Below, piece after piece: positions 20,274 to 33,723 of a DNA stretch of 64,000 nt. The first letter of the stretch is position 1. The number at the start of each line of letters is the position of its first letter. The stretch is from Phialocephala subalpina (lineage: Eukaryota > Ascomycota > Leotiomycetes > Helotiales > Mollisiaceae), in NCBI GenBank assembly GCA_900073065.1, contig FJOG01000003.1, positions 1,862,133 to 1,926,132 on the forward strand, given 5' to 3'. Under the pieces are notes generated by a model that was not told the DNA's origin, searched no databases, and saw only the letters and a list, made by a program, of their open reading frames with translations. Made by a program: the position numbers and the translations under genes.

Positions 20274-23211
20274 ATGCTTCCGCGATTCAAAGGCCTTGCG
20301 GTTCTTACGTTCACTGTATTGGCGCTGTATGTTGTCTTCTGGCGAGAAGAGACGCCTTTCCAATCTGGACAACATGCTGTCGATGTTCTGAAGGGCACGT
20401 TTGGAGATGTCGATGTCGAGCTGAGCCATGACGCGCCGCAGACCCATGACGCTCCTCCAGTGTCTGTGGAGACCAAGCTCCCCGAATCCGGATACCTCAA
20501 AGACCTCGAGCTCGAACCGAAACCAACGCCCACTCCTACGCCGACCAAGTCGGTACATGGCCCTTATTTCAGCGAATTGCCTGCGGAAGACGAAGAAGAC
20601 ACAGCGCCTGCGGAATGGGAGGAACATGCTGCAGAGAACACGGAATTCGGTCAGGAACCTAGCACCGACGAGTCTGCGGAGCGACCAGCAGTGGCAGAGC
20701 CCGAAAATGATTACGGCAGGACAGGTCTTCAGGTACAGTTCGACAAGGAATATGCTGCTCTGGGGTTGTGAGTAAATGTCCTTTCACTTCCTGGACATTG
20801 CTAACACTCAAAGGAATGAGAACGCGGGAGCTATTTACGGGGCTACACTCAATAGTTTGGTCGATACGGGAGCACATGAAGGCTTTGCAGCTGCAGCTCT
20901 TAAGTCTACGGACTCTCCGGTCCCGTACAGCGATACTCCTCCATATAGCTACAATCCATACCCCGACTACAATAGCAAGGCATGGCATATTGGCAATCAA
21001 GGGACCTTTGTTGCTTGCAATGGTCATAAAACCGTTGTCAAGGATTTACTGGTCTTCTCTGGACATTCGAAGGGAGTCGAGCCTCAGATGGGATCATACA
21101 TCCCACTCGATATCGACAGCAATCTTTGCTTCGAAAGAGAGACGAGACTAGGTCCATACCGTCTCAAAGGAGACGCTCCTGACCCCGCAGCCACATCAAA
21201 TGCCCAGGAAGCTCGCGATGTTGCCACAGTGGATTGGGGAAAGCTCCAACAAATTTGTTACAAGAGAAATTCCAATCGATTCATTAAGTCCAAAGCACAA
21301 ACTCCCATACCCGCTATTAGCGGGGCCCTCAACTCTACGGATCGCTTCAATAGAACCAATAGAAAGGGCAGATCCAGTGCCATGGCTAGGAGACTGGACA
21401 CCATTTTAAAGAGATATCTGCACTCTCGACAAGAAGCTGAAGAGGGCATGCCTGATACCGAACTCGGTGAGGGTGATTCCAAGGCTGAATATCTGAAAGA
21501 AGACATTTCCGACTTCAAAACTGATCAATTTGATGATGTCTCACAATTTTCAGGTTTCGGCGAAGGAGAACCTAAGAAAGAGGGCTCTCAACTTGATGAA
21601 TCTGAAGCCTCTGGTCCAGGCGGGGAAGATTCTGGCAATGAGGAATCTCTGTACGATGTTGACCAGTTCTCGGGATTAGCTGAGAACCAACCTAAGAAAG
21701 AGGCATCCCCAGAAGACTTCAATGGATTTTCGGCTCTAGACGACGGCAAACCAAGCAAAGGGGACTCTCAAGTTTCCGGCCTTGGTGTTGAGAAGGACAC
21801 GCAAGAGCTGGGAAAGGATAATCCTAAATTCCCAGGCCTTGCTGAAGACACCCCAAAGACTCAAGGATTGAGCGAAGATGAAGCCAAAAGCCAAGGTTTG
21901 CATGGAATGCCCCCAGCCGCTACAGCTACCCCTGCACCTCGGACTGCGGTTGTCATCCGAACATACTCTCACTTGAATTTCACCGAGAATGACAGACAAA
22001 ACATCAGAGCTATGGTATCGGAACTGTCCCTAAGGAGTGGTGGCGAATATGAGATTTTCTTACTAGTCGAGTTCAAGGACGAGACGTTGCCCATTTATTC
22101 AGATAAGATTCTCTACCAGGAAGCGTTGGATAAGAGCGTTCCCAAGGAGTTTCAAAGCATGTCTGTCCTGTGGACAGGTGCCAAGATGAGAGAAGTTTAT
22201 CCACTCATTCCAAGAGAGGTGAACAACGTCCATCAGTCACATTGGCTATCTGTACAATGGTTTGCCCAAGAGCATCCCGAATTTGACTTCTACTGGAATT
22301 GGGAATTCGATACTCGGTACACGGGGCATTACTACAGCCTCTTGGAGAAACTGGCTTCATTTGCTAAAGTTCAACCCAGGAAGGGACTTTGGGAACGCAA
22401 TGAGAGATATTATATCCCTTCTCACCACGGCCGATATTCCAAGTTCATCAAAGATGTTGAAGCAATTGTTGGCGATGATACTGTCTGGGGAGCTCCAGTC
22501 ACTGTCAACGTAACTGCAGGTGGCCCTCAACCACCAGTGGCGGATCCCAAAGCAGACAAGTACACCTGGGGCGTTGGTGAAGCCGCAGACTACATCTCAT
22601 TGAGCCCAATGTTTAACCCCGTCAACACCTCATGGCCAGGCAGGAACGATGTTTGGGGTTATGATGGAGCCGTGGCGACTCCGCGACGAGCATCGATTGG
22701 TACCCAATCTAGATGCAGCAAGAAATTGCTGGACACGATGCACGCAGAGAATAAGAAGGGCGATCATGTCAGCAGCGAGATGACGCCTCAAACTGTCTCT
22801 TTACTTCATGGATTCAAAGCTGTGTATGCGCCGATACCGATGTTCTTCGATAGGTCGTGGGATGGTGCGAGCTTGCAGCGCTATTTCAACCCGGGACCGA
22901 AGGGCGTGAGTGGAAGTGTTGAGGAGAGTCCATTTAGCTGGGGAAGAGAAGGGCGGTTCCAAGGCAGCACTTGGTATTATCGTGCTACACCTCCACAGAA
23001 ACTGTACAACAACTGGTTGGGATGGGAGGATACTGGAGTTGGTGGCGCTAAGGTATGAATTTCCCAGGAAGACTCTATATTCTTGCTAACTTTTCGAAAG
23101 TGGGAGAAAACCCACGGCAGGACGTGTCTTCCACCCATGTTACTCCATCCGATCAAGAATGTTGTTGAGCCTCCGCTCGGCTTTTCTTCGAAATCAGATT
23201 TGCCATATTAG
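20274..23211 (+). CDS. DUF3405 type II membrane protein
   Basis: Predicted 947 aa from three exons (20274-20767, 20814-23052, 23101-23211), GT-AG introns of 46 and 48 bases. The third exon adds WEKTHGRTCLPPMLLHPIK, the conserved C-terminal motif of fungal DUF3405 proteins. The N terminus is short and basic, followed by one membrane helix (about 7-22, GLAVLTFTVLALYVVFW), so it is a type II Golgi/ER-like protein with a lumenal body. After an acidic, proline-rich stem come a first conserved block (YNPYPDYNSKAW), an acidic repetitive insert (about 410-540), then the main conserved region: AVVIRTYSHLNFT, WDFDTRY-like EFDTRYTGHYY, GVGEAADYISLSPMF. The D-x-D-like NWEFDTR and overall fold resemble glycosyltransferases, but no activity is known for the family. 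The GH31 gene follows on the same strand. Confidence 0.85.
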
Positions 23212-24309
23212 TTTTTGCAGTGTGTAAGATACTGGGGCATATTAGGACTGGAGTTCTGGTGTCAGGTTGAGGCGAAAAGGTATGTACTGTACCATGCATT
23301 ATGGAGAATCATAAGGATCAGATATAGCTGAGCATGGTGCTATACGCATAATTTACAGTTGCCTTACTACGGTCGCCGTTCTTTCGTCTTGAACTGTACG
23401 ATACTTTTCCTTTCACTTAATCTTATGAAAGTACCGAAATTACAGAACGACCCGACGCCAAGTGGCAGCTTCCGAACAGTTGTTGATGCGGCTCATTTGG
23501 ATATTTTCAAGCTCTTCCCCTACATGCAGAACCTCGCTACGCTCACCTAGCATGACTGAATGTTCAATCCTTGGCGAGAGTTTCCGCGAAGCAAGAGACC
23601 TTATCACTGAGCATGTATTCTTGGGTACGTTCAGTCCGGCCTCGGTCAATCATTTCACCATCAGCACGCATGGTCCAGGATATTTCACCGTGCCCGAGGG
23701 ATGGGATGAACACATCCTGACCTTTTGATGATCAATGCATATGTCGTCCGATTGAGTTCCGATGGACTGCTACCTGGTACAAGCGCTTGGCCCTGCACGA
23801 AGCTTGAACTGACGAAACTACTGCATATAGTGGGACCAAAGGATTCTCTGTCCCAACCCGTGCGTATAAATATGCTGTCGGACACGAGAGGCTCTCTGCA
23901 TTTACTCCGCATCAATTGGTCAATCGGTCAACGGCGGAGTGTGGGGCAGTTCAGTGCGGGGTACGCGGGGTTCACAATCGGTCCTTTCCACGGTGCATGT
24001 AAGCTTGAATTTTAACTCCTTCGCCAAATACAACTCTCACTGTCAAGCTAGGATATCCGGCGCATTCGGTGCAGACCCTTGGTCATCTTCAAGATGCGCC
24101 TATCAAGGAAGCGGTGGCTGCGTAAAAGGGCCTTTGACGTCGGCCCCTGCACAAATGTTGGCGTGGTTCCTGGAATTGCTGGTACTACCAGAGATGCACC
24201 TACCCTGTACAGAAGTGGCAGCAACTACGGCCGAGGCAGCAATACTTAATGAAGAAGCTCGCCTGCGGTCGAGTCTCCTGGACATCCAACCTCGCGGCGT
24301 AAATTCACC
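23212..24309. other. intergenic, no gene seen
   Basis: About 1.1 kb between the DUF3405 and GH31 genes. It should hold the GH31 promoter. I found no supported gene and did not identify a clear starch-regulator site. Confidence 0.45.
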
Positions 24310-27231
24310 ATGGCTGTCCTCCTGAAGTTGCTTCTGGCTGCAACAGCTGTATCTGCTTCGATTCTCCCTCGAGCAGATGATCCTCTGGCTTCCTGCCCAG
24401 GTTACAAAGCTTCCAATGTCAAGACTACTGCCTCGACTTTGACTGCAGATCTGAGCTTAGCCGGGTCTGCTTGTAATGTCTACGGCACTGACCTAACGAG
24501 CCTCACCCTCTCGGTCGTTTACGAGACTGGTAAGTCTTTCAATGTCCCAAAACAAGTCAGTAACCAATCCAATGGCAGATGATCGAATCCACGTCAAGAT
24601 TCAAGACACAGGCAACAGTGTCTATCAAATCCCAGCCACTGTCCTCCCAAGACCTACCGCCTCAAAAGGTGTCAACTCGAAGAAGACAAACATCCAGTTC
24701 AATTATGTTGCCTCGCCGTTCTCCTTCTCAATCTCTCGCGGAGAAGAAATCCTTTTCGACACCTCTGCTGCAAGTATCGTCTTCGAATCACAGTACCTCC
24801 GATTGCGAACCAAGCTTCCGGAGAATCCAAATCTTTATGGCTTGGGCGAGCATTCGGATCCTTTCCGTCTCAACACCACGAATTACATTCGCACGCTTTG
24901 GTCTCAGGATGCGTATGCTATTCCATCTGGGGCCAATCTTTACGGTAATCATCCGGTCTATTTCGAACATCGGACGACTGGTACTCACGGAGTGTTCTTC
25001 GTGAACTCCAATGGCATGGACATCAAGATCAACAACACGAACGGCGCTGATCAATATCTCGAGTATAATACTCTTGGTGGAGTCTTGGACTTTTACTTCG
25101 TTGCAGGTCCTACTCCAATCGCAGTTTCACAGCAGTATGCAGAGATTGTAGGGTTGTCAGTCATGATGCCATATTGGGGATTCGGCTTCCATAATTGTAG
25201 ATACGGCTACCAGGATGCTTTCGCTGTCGCTGAGGTTATCTACAACTATTCCCAAGCCGGCATTCCTCTGGAGACTATGTGGACGGATATTGATTACATG
25301 GATCGCAGGCGGGTAAGTCTCACCACATTCTACACTTGTCCACAGAGGCTGACTGATATGGCAGGTTTTCTCCCTCGACCCGGATCGATTCTCACTCACC
25401 ATGATGCAAGATATCAACCATTACCTGCACTCACACAACCAGAAGCAAATATTGATGGTCGATCCTGCCGTTGCCTACCAACCCTACGGTCCATACCAAC
25501 GAGGTGCAGCCGATGAGATCTTTTTGAAGAGAAACAACGGATCTTTCTGGTTGGGAGTCGTTTGGCCAGGAGTAACGGTCTTCCCGGATTGGTTCAACGC
25601 GGGTATTCAAAGCTACTGGGACAACGAATTCTCGATATTCTTCTCTCCTCAGAATGGCGTTGATATCGATGGGTTATGGATCGACATGAACGAGCCCTCG
25701 AATTTTCCCTGCAACTTCCCTTGCGATAATCCGTACGCTGCGGCAGTTGGATATCCTCCTGAGGCTCCAGCGGTACGGACTCCACCACGACCGATTCCAG
25801 GCTTCCCATGTGATTTTCAACCCGCGGGCACGCCTTGCACAGGAACAAAAGAGAGAAGATACATCGACTCACCGGCTGCAGTACCTATCTTGCGAGTAGA
25901 GGAGAGACAAGCTACTGGACAAGAACTTGGTCTTCCCGGCAGAGATCTCCTTTATCCCAAGTACGCCATTCACAACGCCGCAGCGTATACCTACGCAGAT
26001 AATGCAGCAGGTGGAGGAATCTCAAATCACACTGTCAACACCGATGTCATTCACCAAAATGGTCTGGCTATGTATGATACTCATAATCTCTATGGAACAA
26101 GTAAGTCTGCTCCATTTTCTGCTTGATGTCTGTTTCGAAAACTAACGTTCCATAGTGATGTCTACCGCTTCTCGAGGAGCAATGCAAGCCCGCCGCTCCA
26201 CCGAACGTCCCATCATCATCACCCGAAGCACCTTCGCCGGAGCAGGAACCAAAGTCGGCCACTGGCTCGGCGACAACCTCAGCGATTGGCCTCATTACAG
26301 AATCTCTATTGCGACCATGATGGCCTTTGCCTCCATCTACCAAGTCCCCATGGTCGGTTCCGACGTCTGCGGATACGCAGACAACACTACTGAACAACTC
26401 TGTGCTCGCTGGGCCACACTCGGAGCTTTCAGCCCCTTCTACCGCGATCACAATGGCTACCCACCAAACATCCCACAAGAATTCTACCAATGGGCAAGTG
26501 TTACTCAGGCTGCCAAGACAGTTATTGATATCCGGTATCGGTTGCTAGATTATATCTACACTGCTCTTTATCATCAGACTGTTGATGGGACTCCGTTGAT
26601 CAACCCCATGTTTTACATCTACCCAAAAGACACCAACACATTCGGTCTCGAATACCAATATTTCTACGGCCCCTCCCTACTCGTCAGCCCCGTCACAGAA
26701 GAGAACTCCACAACCGTCTCAGTCTACCTACCTAAAGACATCTTCTACAACTTCTACACCCATGCCCCAGTCCAAGGTCAAGGTGCCGATCTCCAGATCA
26801 ACGATGTGGAATATACTGAGATCCCGCTTCATTACCGCGGTGGTGTTATTGTTCCTCAACGTGTGGCGAGTACAATGACAACAACTGATCTTCGACATCA
26901 GGATTTCGAGATCGTGGTCCCAGTTGGTGCTGATGGGAAAGCATCCGGAGAGTTGTATCTCGACGACGGCATCTCTATCGTCCAGAAGTCAACTACCTAC
27001 GTCAAGTTTGCGTTTGATGGGAAAACGTTCAGCATGAAAGGTACTTATGGATACAACACTGGTGTAAAGATCACCAAGATCACGTTCTTGGGATTGGGTG
27101 GCAGCCCCAGCGGATGTTCTGTTAATGGGAAGGGGATTAGTGGTTGGACTCATAATTCTAGCACGGGTGAGTTTGCAGTGCCTGTGAGCCAGGCACTGAC
27201 TGGGGATTTCTCTGTGGGAATCAACCATTGA
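24310..27231 (+). CDS. secreted GH31 alpha-glucosidase
   Basis: Predicted 921 aa from four exons (24310-24529, 24579-25312, 25365-26100, 26156-27231), GT-AG introns of 49, 52 and 55 bases, all in phase. A signal peptide is clear ([20 protein letters not shown]). A beta-sandwich domain with [15 protein letters not shown] leads into the (beta/alpha)8 barrel: [42 protein letters not shown] with the nucleophile D425, [18 protein letters not shown] with the acid/base D603, then VGSDVCGY and [10 protein letters not shown]-terminal beta-domains follow. Many N-glycosylation sites are present. GH31 enzymes of this fungal branch (AgdC-like) release glucose from maltose and other alpha-glucans, and some also act on beta-glucosides. 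All catalytic residues are intact, so I infer an active extracellular enzyme. Confidence 0.95.
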
Positions 27232-27427
27232 GGTAGACCATAATGTATACGGGACCCGAAATCCATTTGAATTGAGTTACAACATCCATCGTCAGAGTCC
27301 ACTCGTCTCACGACTGCGCCAAAATTCAAAGAACAAGCATCATTTGAGCAGCTCTATTTGCTCCAAAGCTCAATTCTTCTCAAAGTCTAGCACTAACATG
27401 CATTCATCCCATCGTTCCATTATCCCC

Positions 27428-28268
27428 TCATTTCCACCCACCCATCTGCTTCACAATCCCCTCGAATTTACTCCTTCTCTCCGCCTCCCAGCTATCATAT
27501 GACGCTTTCGACATCCCGACCGGCACGTCTTCAAGACCCTGACTCAGTCCAGCCCAAGCCTCGTTCGTAAACTCCTTCAACGGCATCCCAAAATTCCTCC
27601 CATCCTTAATATCCGGCTGATGTTTCTCATCATGTAACTCCGTCTGCACCGCCGGCGGCAAAACCTCTATCACCTTCACATTCGTTCCTCTAAGCTGTTC
27701 TCGAAGAGTGAGGATGAGATGATGCATAGCGGCTTTTGAAGCGCAGTAATTTGGACACCGGAGGATGGGTATTAGAGCTAGACCGCTGGTAGTAAATATT
27801 AGGGATGTAGGTGAGGAGAGGCGTTGGAGGTGTGGAAGGAAGTATTTTATTAGGTGGATGTAGGAGGTGTAGTTTGTTGTTAATTCGGTTCCGACTAGGT
27901 CGAGGTCGATGGATTCTGGTTTCGTGAAGTCGATTTTTCGTTGGATGCCAGAATTCAAGAAGACACAATCGAGGCCTTTGTGTTGTTTCGTGACACTGTT
28001 GATGTCTGTTAGTGATTGAAGATGGGAATGGGAGAGGAAGGAGGAGGCACTTCTCGACGAAAGAGGGGATGGATTTTAAGTCCGTGATGTCGAATTGGAT
28101 AGTCGAAATCACGTCTTTACCGTGCTTCTTTTGGAGATCATCCAAGTTCCCTTTTCTTCGTCCAACTGCAATGACATGGATTCCATTTTCGATCATTCGT
28201 TCTGCGAGCGCGAGACCGATGCCACTCGTTGCACCGAGGACGAGGACATTCTTGTATGGAAACGACAT
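27428..28268 (-). CDS. short-chain dehydrogenase/reductase
   Basis: Predicted 261 aa from two exons (28268-28051 and 27995-27428), one 55-base GT-AG intron with a CTAAC branch site. It starts MSFPYKNVLVLGATSGIGLA, with the classical Rossmann GxxxGxG loop (GATSGIG) and VGRR for the cofactor adenosine, which suggests NADP(H). NSG, the catalytic serine region TSGLALIP, and YCASK (YxxxK) are all in place. The rest, EVLPPAVQTELHD, fits the DltE-like group of classical SDRs, cytosolic oxidoreductases of unknown substrate. A longer frame upstream of 28268 adds a non-family N terminus and was not chosen. It converges with the GH31 gene, separated by 196 bases. Confidence 0.9.
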
Positions 28269-28925
28269 GATGAAATCAACAACGATAAAAGGTTGAATGA
28301 ATTTAGTTTGAATAGAGAGAACAGAGTACAGATGAGGAATAAACAAAGCAATTGAGAAACTTCTCCTACATATGTATTTGAAATTTTTAGGAAGCCTCCG
28401 TCCAGCCAGCCCACTTGCCGCATTCGTCAAACTCATGATCTCATACCAACAACACTAAGTCCGGCTTCCCTCCACGGCGTTAACAGAGGACCACAATTAA
28501 ATCCTTGCTTCCACCTTCGACCTTGTCAACGGTACTTCGATTCGGTAAGAGAACTAGGCGTTCGTTTTTCAAGACTTTTGTTGCATGCCTCACGGTGGTG
28601 ATGTTAATCCGGAATTTAGCACGACTTGACAGCCCCCTAAATGCCGACAAGTACCCGTGTATTTCTCGCTAATTTAGCTACATACAGTTCCGTGGCAGCG
28701 GCTCACACATCTCATCATTTCAGGTCATGGAAAGGAAGGAATTGATGGAAATAAGAAAGTTCTAAGAACCACCGATGAGGAATAGTTCTTCCTAACGCCG
28801 ATAGCAACAAACACCAACATTCCCAAGAAAAACTCCCAACCAATCTATCTATAGGAAACGAACGGAAAGGAACACCACTTCAAACCCCTCCATCACCAAG
28901 CAAACTAACTTTTCTCCCTCCGAGC
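28269..28925. other. intergenic, no gene seen
   Basis: Upstream of the SDR gene and beyond the 3' end of the ferric reductase gene, both on the minus strand. Should hold the SDR promoter. No other gene is supported. Confidence 0.45.
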
Positions 28926-31281
28926 TTACCAACAGAAAGCCTCCTCAATATACTCAACACTCACCCCCTTCTTCCCGATACATTCAACCACCGAAGCACG
29001 AATACTATCAGACATAGCTCCAGGACCACAAGTAATCACACACGTCTTTCTCCCCGCACTGGCCTCACCCAAGACTTCACCCTTCACCACATCATCCACG
29101 TTCATCTTTTGGTTTCTTCCTCCACAGAAGATATTGATCTCTACACCCTTCCTCCTCAACTCCTCGATATCTCCGAGCTGAGACTCGATAGCTTCAACGA
29201 TACTCTCTTCTCTCGCTTTCCAATAAAGACAGAACCGAGTGGTACGACCTTCGTCTTTGGAGCCGAGGGATTCAAGATAGGTTTGCAAGTGAGAGACGAT
29301 ACCGGTAATGCCGATCCCGCCTGCGATGGCGATGATTGTGTCTGCTCTTTGCAATGAAGAAGTTGGTGTATGGCCGTATGGACCTTCGATAATGACTGGA
29401 ATTCTAGCCTTTCGTGATTTGAGCAATTTCTTATGCAGAACTTTTGTAAGGCCTTTCTCGGGACGGATGATAAAAGAGATACTTGGCTGAGGCTTGGCGT
29501 AGTTGTGTACTGGTCTCGAAGCTTGGGATGTGAGTTCAATTGGAGCGCCGGGGTAGGACTTCGGTGGTCGTGTGACAGCGGCGAGATCGACGAAGTCATC
29601 ACTGGAATCCAAAGGCGCAAGCGAGAAGTCAGAGTCGTTGGAAGGATAAGGGTTGAATTTCGAGCCGTGGTTCCAGCCAGCGATTGAGAACGGGTGTGAC
29701 TGGAACGGGTTTGTGAGCAGGGTTGGAAAGTACAGGAAACAATGTTGTCCTGAAGCAAAGTCCCATTTGCGAGAGGGGAAAGCGGTTACTTTGATGAATT
29801 GATCACCAGGAAGAAGTTCGACGATTGCGGAGGGGTGGGACCGGATGAGCCAGGACTTCCAATTCAAGAGGATGATGCGGATGGGACGGACGATGCGGTC
29901 GAATGCCCACATTGCGAAGGCGATGTAGAGCCAGGTTTGGTAGCCATAGGTGTGGTGGAATCGGTACATGATGTGCCACCAGAGACCGTAGAGAGTGAGG
30001 ATCGCGAGACCAATATGGAAGAGTAGGAAAATCTCGTACAGGTGAGTTCTCAGTGGGAGCATTGAGAAAACGAAGGCGATGAACGAGAGTCCGACGATTC
30101 CGTAGACACCATTCTCCCAGTAGCCGGGGGTGAAGGCGAGGACTCGGATATTGGCTGCTGTTGTGAACATTTCCCATCCTACTGGGTTCGTGTTCTGCCA
30201 GTAGAGGAGAACGTGAATAAGTCCTTGCAACGCAGCAATACGAGATACCCATCTATGGATGGTGATGATATCGGTACGGTTGGCTCCAGTGATATAGATC
30301 AAAGGCGAGTTCCGTCCAGAGAACATGATGGTAAGAGCGATGTTGGCAAAACTGAGAACGCCCAATCGATCGGCAACTGCAGAAAGTTGCTGCTTGTGCT
30401 CACTAACGTACCAGGTATTGTTGGACGTTGTCGGGTAGTTGACAGAACACAGAGCAGCATTGAGGGCTGTGTAACCCAATATCAAGATTGAGAGCCATCT
30501 CGAAGGGATGTATCCTAAGCTGAGCGGGAACTTCTTGAGATGAAGGCTGCCGATGAGGGCAGGCTCGAAGACATATTTCGAGAACAGATTTGAGATGAAA
30601 CGAGGAGGTCCCAGAGCTGGGAAGTAATAGTTGAGAACACGCTTGAAGCCAATGAGGAAGCAAACGCCAACAGCAGAAACAATGAGGACGGTTCTAAGCG
30701 AAAGTTAGTGGATGTAGCCAAACCCGATATTGCAGAACATACCCATATCGCGCATGAGCTGATTCTTGTCTAACGTATGCTTCGATGGTCCTCTTGGAGT
30801 TCTCATACATCTGATCATTCACCAACATAGTCGTGTTAAGGCTTGTTGCATTGTATGCCAGCTGGTGGGTAGGAGCTGCCTTTGGCAGACTCGCTTCCAA
30901 AGTCGGTACCTCAAGACCATCGCCAGCGACATTCTTCCAGCATGCTTCGACCTGAGCAGGACTGACCAAGTTGTCTGCCGCGCATTTGACTTCCATACAG
31001 TATGCTAACGATTGGAGATAGGGAGGATATTTGGCGTGACATAAAGGAGGGTTGCCAACCTTCAACTCGACATACTGTTGTGGCGTACATGGTAGTTGAA
31101 GTGCCCAAAGCGAAGACTGACATGCGTAACAGCAAGAAGGTTCGAAGACTTTCCGACCAAGTCCAACCAAGCCTTTACCACTGCTTGCTGTACCCGAGCC
31201 AGACTGTGCAGCAGCTGATGTAGCAGCTACAGAACCCGTGATGAGGACACTAAGTCCGAGAAGAATGGTGTGAGGTCGCAT
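28926..31281 (-). CDS. ferric-chelate reductase (FRE family)
   Basis: Predicted 768 aa from two exons (31281-30743 and 30693-28926), one 49-base GT-AG intron. The protein has a signal peptide (MRPHTILLGLSVLITGSVAA), a Cys-rich extracellular N-terminal region (SCCYACQSSLW ... CMEVKC), then a multi-helix ferric-reductase membrane domain. Two HX13H pairs that hold the hemes are present: IHRWVSRIAALQGLIH and HIGLAILTLYGLWWH. The FAD site HPFSIAGW follows, then the NADPH site GGIGITG, and near the end CGPGAMSD. Family members reduce extracellular Fe(III) or Cu(II) at the plasma membrane with cytosolic NADPH, before uptake. No iron permease or multicopper oxidase gene is next to it, so it is not in a reductive-uptake pair here. 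The Cys-rich N terminus is shared by one subfamily of fungal FREs. Intact. Confidence 0.95.
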
Positions 31282-32586
31282 CGTGCCAAATCAAAGTCGA
31301 ACTTGTGATAGTGCTGAACAATTGACATGCGCCACTGTCATGGGAGAAGCACATTGTTATATTAGTATGAATTGAAGAGCAGGTGTTGGAATTCAGTGAC
31401 ATAGAGGAAGCGAGAAATCTCAGGGGCGCATTTCCCAATGGGGAATATTGTTGTCACACAGAAGCTGACCATACGCATCCACCCGCCTCATCAATACACC
31501 GGGAAACTTATTCTCCGACAGCATTGACGAGGCTTTCTATTCAGCCTCTTGTTGGTTTAAAGAAACGAAAGCCATGGATTTGCAGAATATGAAACGTGTG
31601 TTAAGGTCCCACTAAGGAGTATTGTAGATCTTTAACCACATGGAAGTCATGATAAGGCAAACAATTGCAATCAGGAACAGATGAGAAATATGCCCGGGTA
31701 TGGACTCAGCCCAGAATCTCGGTGACCGCCCGAACGTTTGGCACGGGGTGATGATATCGTCGGGTAGAATAATGTGCGAGCAAAGGGTTGAGCAGCCGCG
31801 AGTGGCATCGTTAAAGCCCGAGGAGGTTGGCAGCTTCACGATAATGGCGGAAGGATGAAAGTTTGGCTGACCTGATCGTCCGGCAGTCATTGCTCTTTCT
31901 TGAAGGCGTTCTCAACTGGACCTCTGATATTGCCAGAGATATGCCATGCTGTAGTCATCTGGCCAACGTTGGTGAAATCACGGAGGTTGAGGAAAATGTG
32001 ATGGGTGGGCAACGAACATTGGCGGAATTCTATTTTGGGATGCTTGTCACGTGATCAAGGAACACCTTTCAGCCTCTTCCTTTCGTTGGATCTAGTGCCG
32101 GAGACCATTTTCATCCTTCTGACATATGAAGTTTCTACGTTGGACTGTTGATTAAAATCGGTGACATCTGCTGCGAGTCTTGGCCTTTCGTTTTTTCTAG
32201 TCTCGACCACACAATTTTCTTGCAAATGTCATCGACCAAGCGAAGGGAATTTCAATTGAGCCTCGTATGTTTCGGGTTTTTTTGATGTCCGTCCAGACCA
32301 GAATCTGCTAAGGTGTTACCAGAACTTGACATCAGTACGGGCGGGAAGAGGCAGCCGCTGAGCATTGCACAGGTTTGAGGTTCGTCAAAGCTGACTGTGG
32401 CACAGCTCCAGGTGCTTTTCACACCATCTCCATCGCAGCACCAACCATACTACCAAAACTGCAACCAATAACATCCCACTTCACTCCTCCAATTGCAGAT
32501 TCAAACTCCACCTCATCCTGTCACATCCTCTTCAGCAGAAATATCCAGCTTCTCAACATCAGGCTCTGGCAGCTTCTCCCTCTCTT
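31282..32586. other. 1.3 kb intergenic, no gene seen
   Basis: Upstream of the ferric reductase gene; should contain its promoter. No GATA-type iron-regulator (SRE) cluster stood out on reading. Open frames here are short and featureless. Confidence 0.45.
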
Positions 32587-33207
32587 CTACTTCGGCAGAG
32601 CATTCAACCCTTCAACATTAAGCTCTCTCAACCTTTCCCTCTCTTCTCTCGACAACTTCGACTCAACCATTCTCTTCCCCAGTATCTTCACAACCCTCTT
32701 CTGCTCACCCTCACTCTCGGTTTCTGTCGAGGTTGCCACCCCACGATCAACAATCTTATACAAGTGCAAGACGTAGAAAGTCGGGAAACGATATCCGTTC
32801 TCGTCCTCGGCGTTGATGAACTCGAAAGCGTATTCCTTATGCTCAAAACTGGGGGCGATGGTTATTCCCCCTGATTTATCTTGGAAGTTGCTGAAGATCT
32901 TCTCATTTGGGGATATGGTGCAACCTGGAATTGGTAAAGGTAGTGCTACTACTTTTGATTGTTTTTGGGATGTGGATGGGGCAACTTACTCCAGGTACTT
33001 CCCCGAAGTCGGGATGGGCTAGGTGAGCGATATTTTGATACACAGCGTTCTCGATATTTCGTCTGGAACGGCTAAATTTAAGATGCAGAATTTCTTGAAT
33101 ATCAGGCTGGATTCTTGGTAGCAAAATTCCGGACCAGTGTCGCCAGAGTGTTTGTAAATGAAGTCGTAGATTGCAACGGTTTCGGGTCTTGGTGAGGGGT
33201 GTACACT
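32587..33207 (-). pseudogene. copy A of an unrecognised three-copy family
   Basis: I do not recognise this protein, but it is clearly related to the sequences at 33724-34435 and 43953-44621. On the minus strand one frame opens near 33207 and reads RPETVAIYDFIYKHSG then FCYQESSLIFKKF, matching copy B (PETIAIYNFVY, GYQSSSLTIRHY). It hits a TAG at 33021-33019. The C-terminal half, in another frame from about 32930, reads CTISPNEKIFSNFQD, DENGYRFPTFYVLHL, and ends SKLSREERERLRELN before the stop at 32587. A probable intron with GTAAGT at about 32990 and CAG at about 32932 lies between, but no choice of splice sites joins the frames cleanly. So I treat it as decayed. The true start was not found. 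Composition is normal and no signal peptide or TM is visible. Confidence 0.55.
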
Positions 33208-33723
33208 CTTTTGGGTTTATCAGTGATTTCAGCGCTTCTTCCTATGGTGAATCGCTTGAGAAGAGAATGTGCAAGTGGATATTGAGAGGAAAGAGGCTGA
33301 GAGGAGAGCGTGGTATAAGAAGACGATACTTGAGAAGGGCTGCATCAAAGCTTGTTAGGTTCTAAAGGGATTTCTTCTCCACCCGCATCTCTTTTAAGGA
33401 ACATAAATGCATGTAGTTTTGTCATATTCGCCCACTCGGCTTTGTCTGCTTTAGACGCTGCTGAAGACTAATAATTGAAAGGGCAATAACTACCCAGAAC
33501 TATCTTGAAGATCTCAACAGTCATGTTCCAAGCTATCGCTCTTTCTTGCGAGTATGCCAGATAAAAAGAATCAAATGCCACGAAAAATGGAAAGGACCAA
33601 AGAAACTTTTTCAGAAGGCAATATGCTTAGATACAGACCTTCATTTATATCACCTTATCCTCTCCAAACCCCTTTCCCCATCCATCACTCATTTCCAGAA
33701 TCCAAGTCTGCCCCCAAGTAAAG
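33208..33723. other. intergenic between two diverging family copies
   Basis: About 500 bases between copies A (minus) and C (plus), so it may be a shared divergent promoter. A possible first exon of copy A (ATG near 33345) lies here but I could not link it in frame. Confidence 0.4.

Noticed and set aside
20274..31281. A secondary-metabolite or nutrient-use gene cluster
   Set aside because: The DUF3405, GH31, SDR and ferric reductase genes have no shared pathway, backbone synthase or regulator. They are ordinary neighbours.
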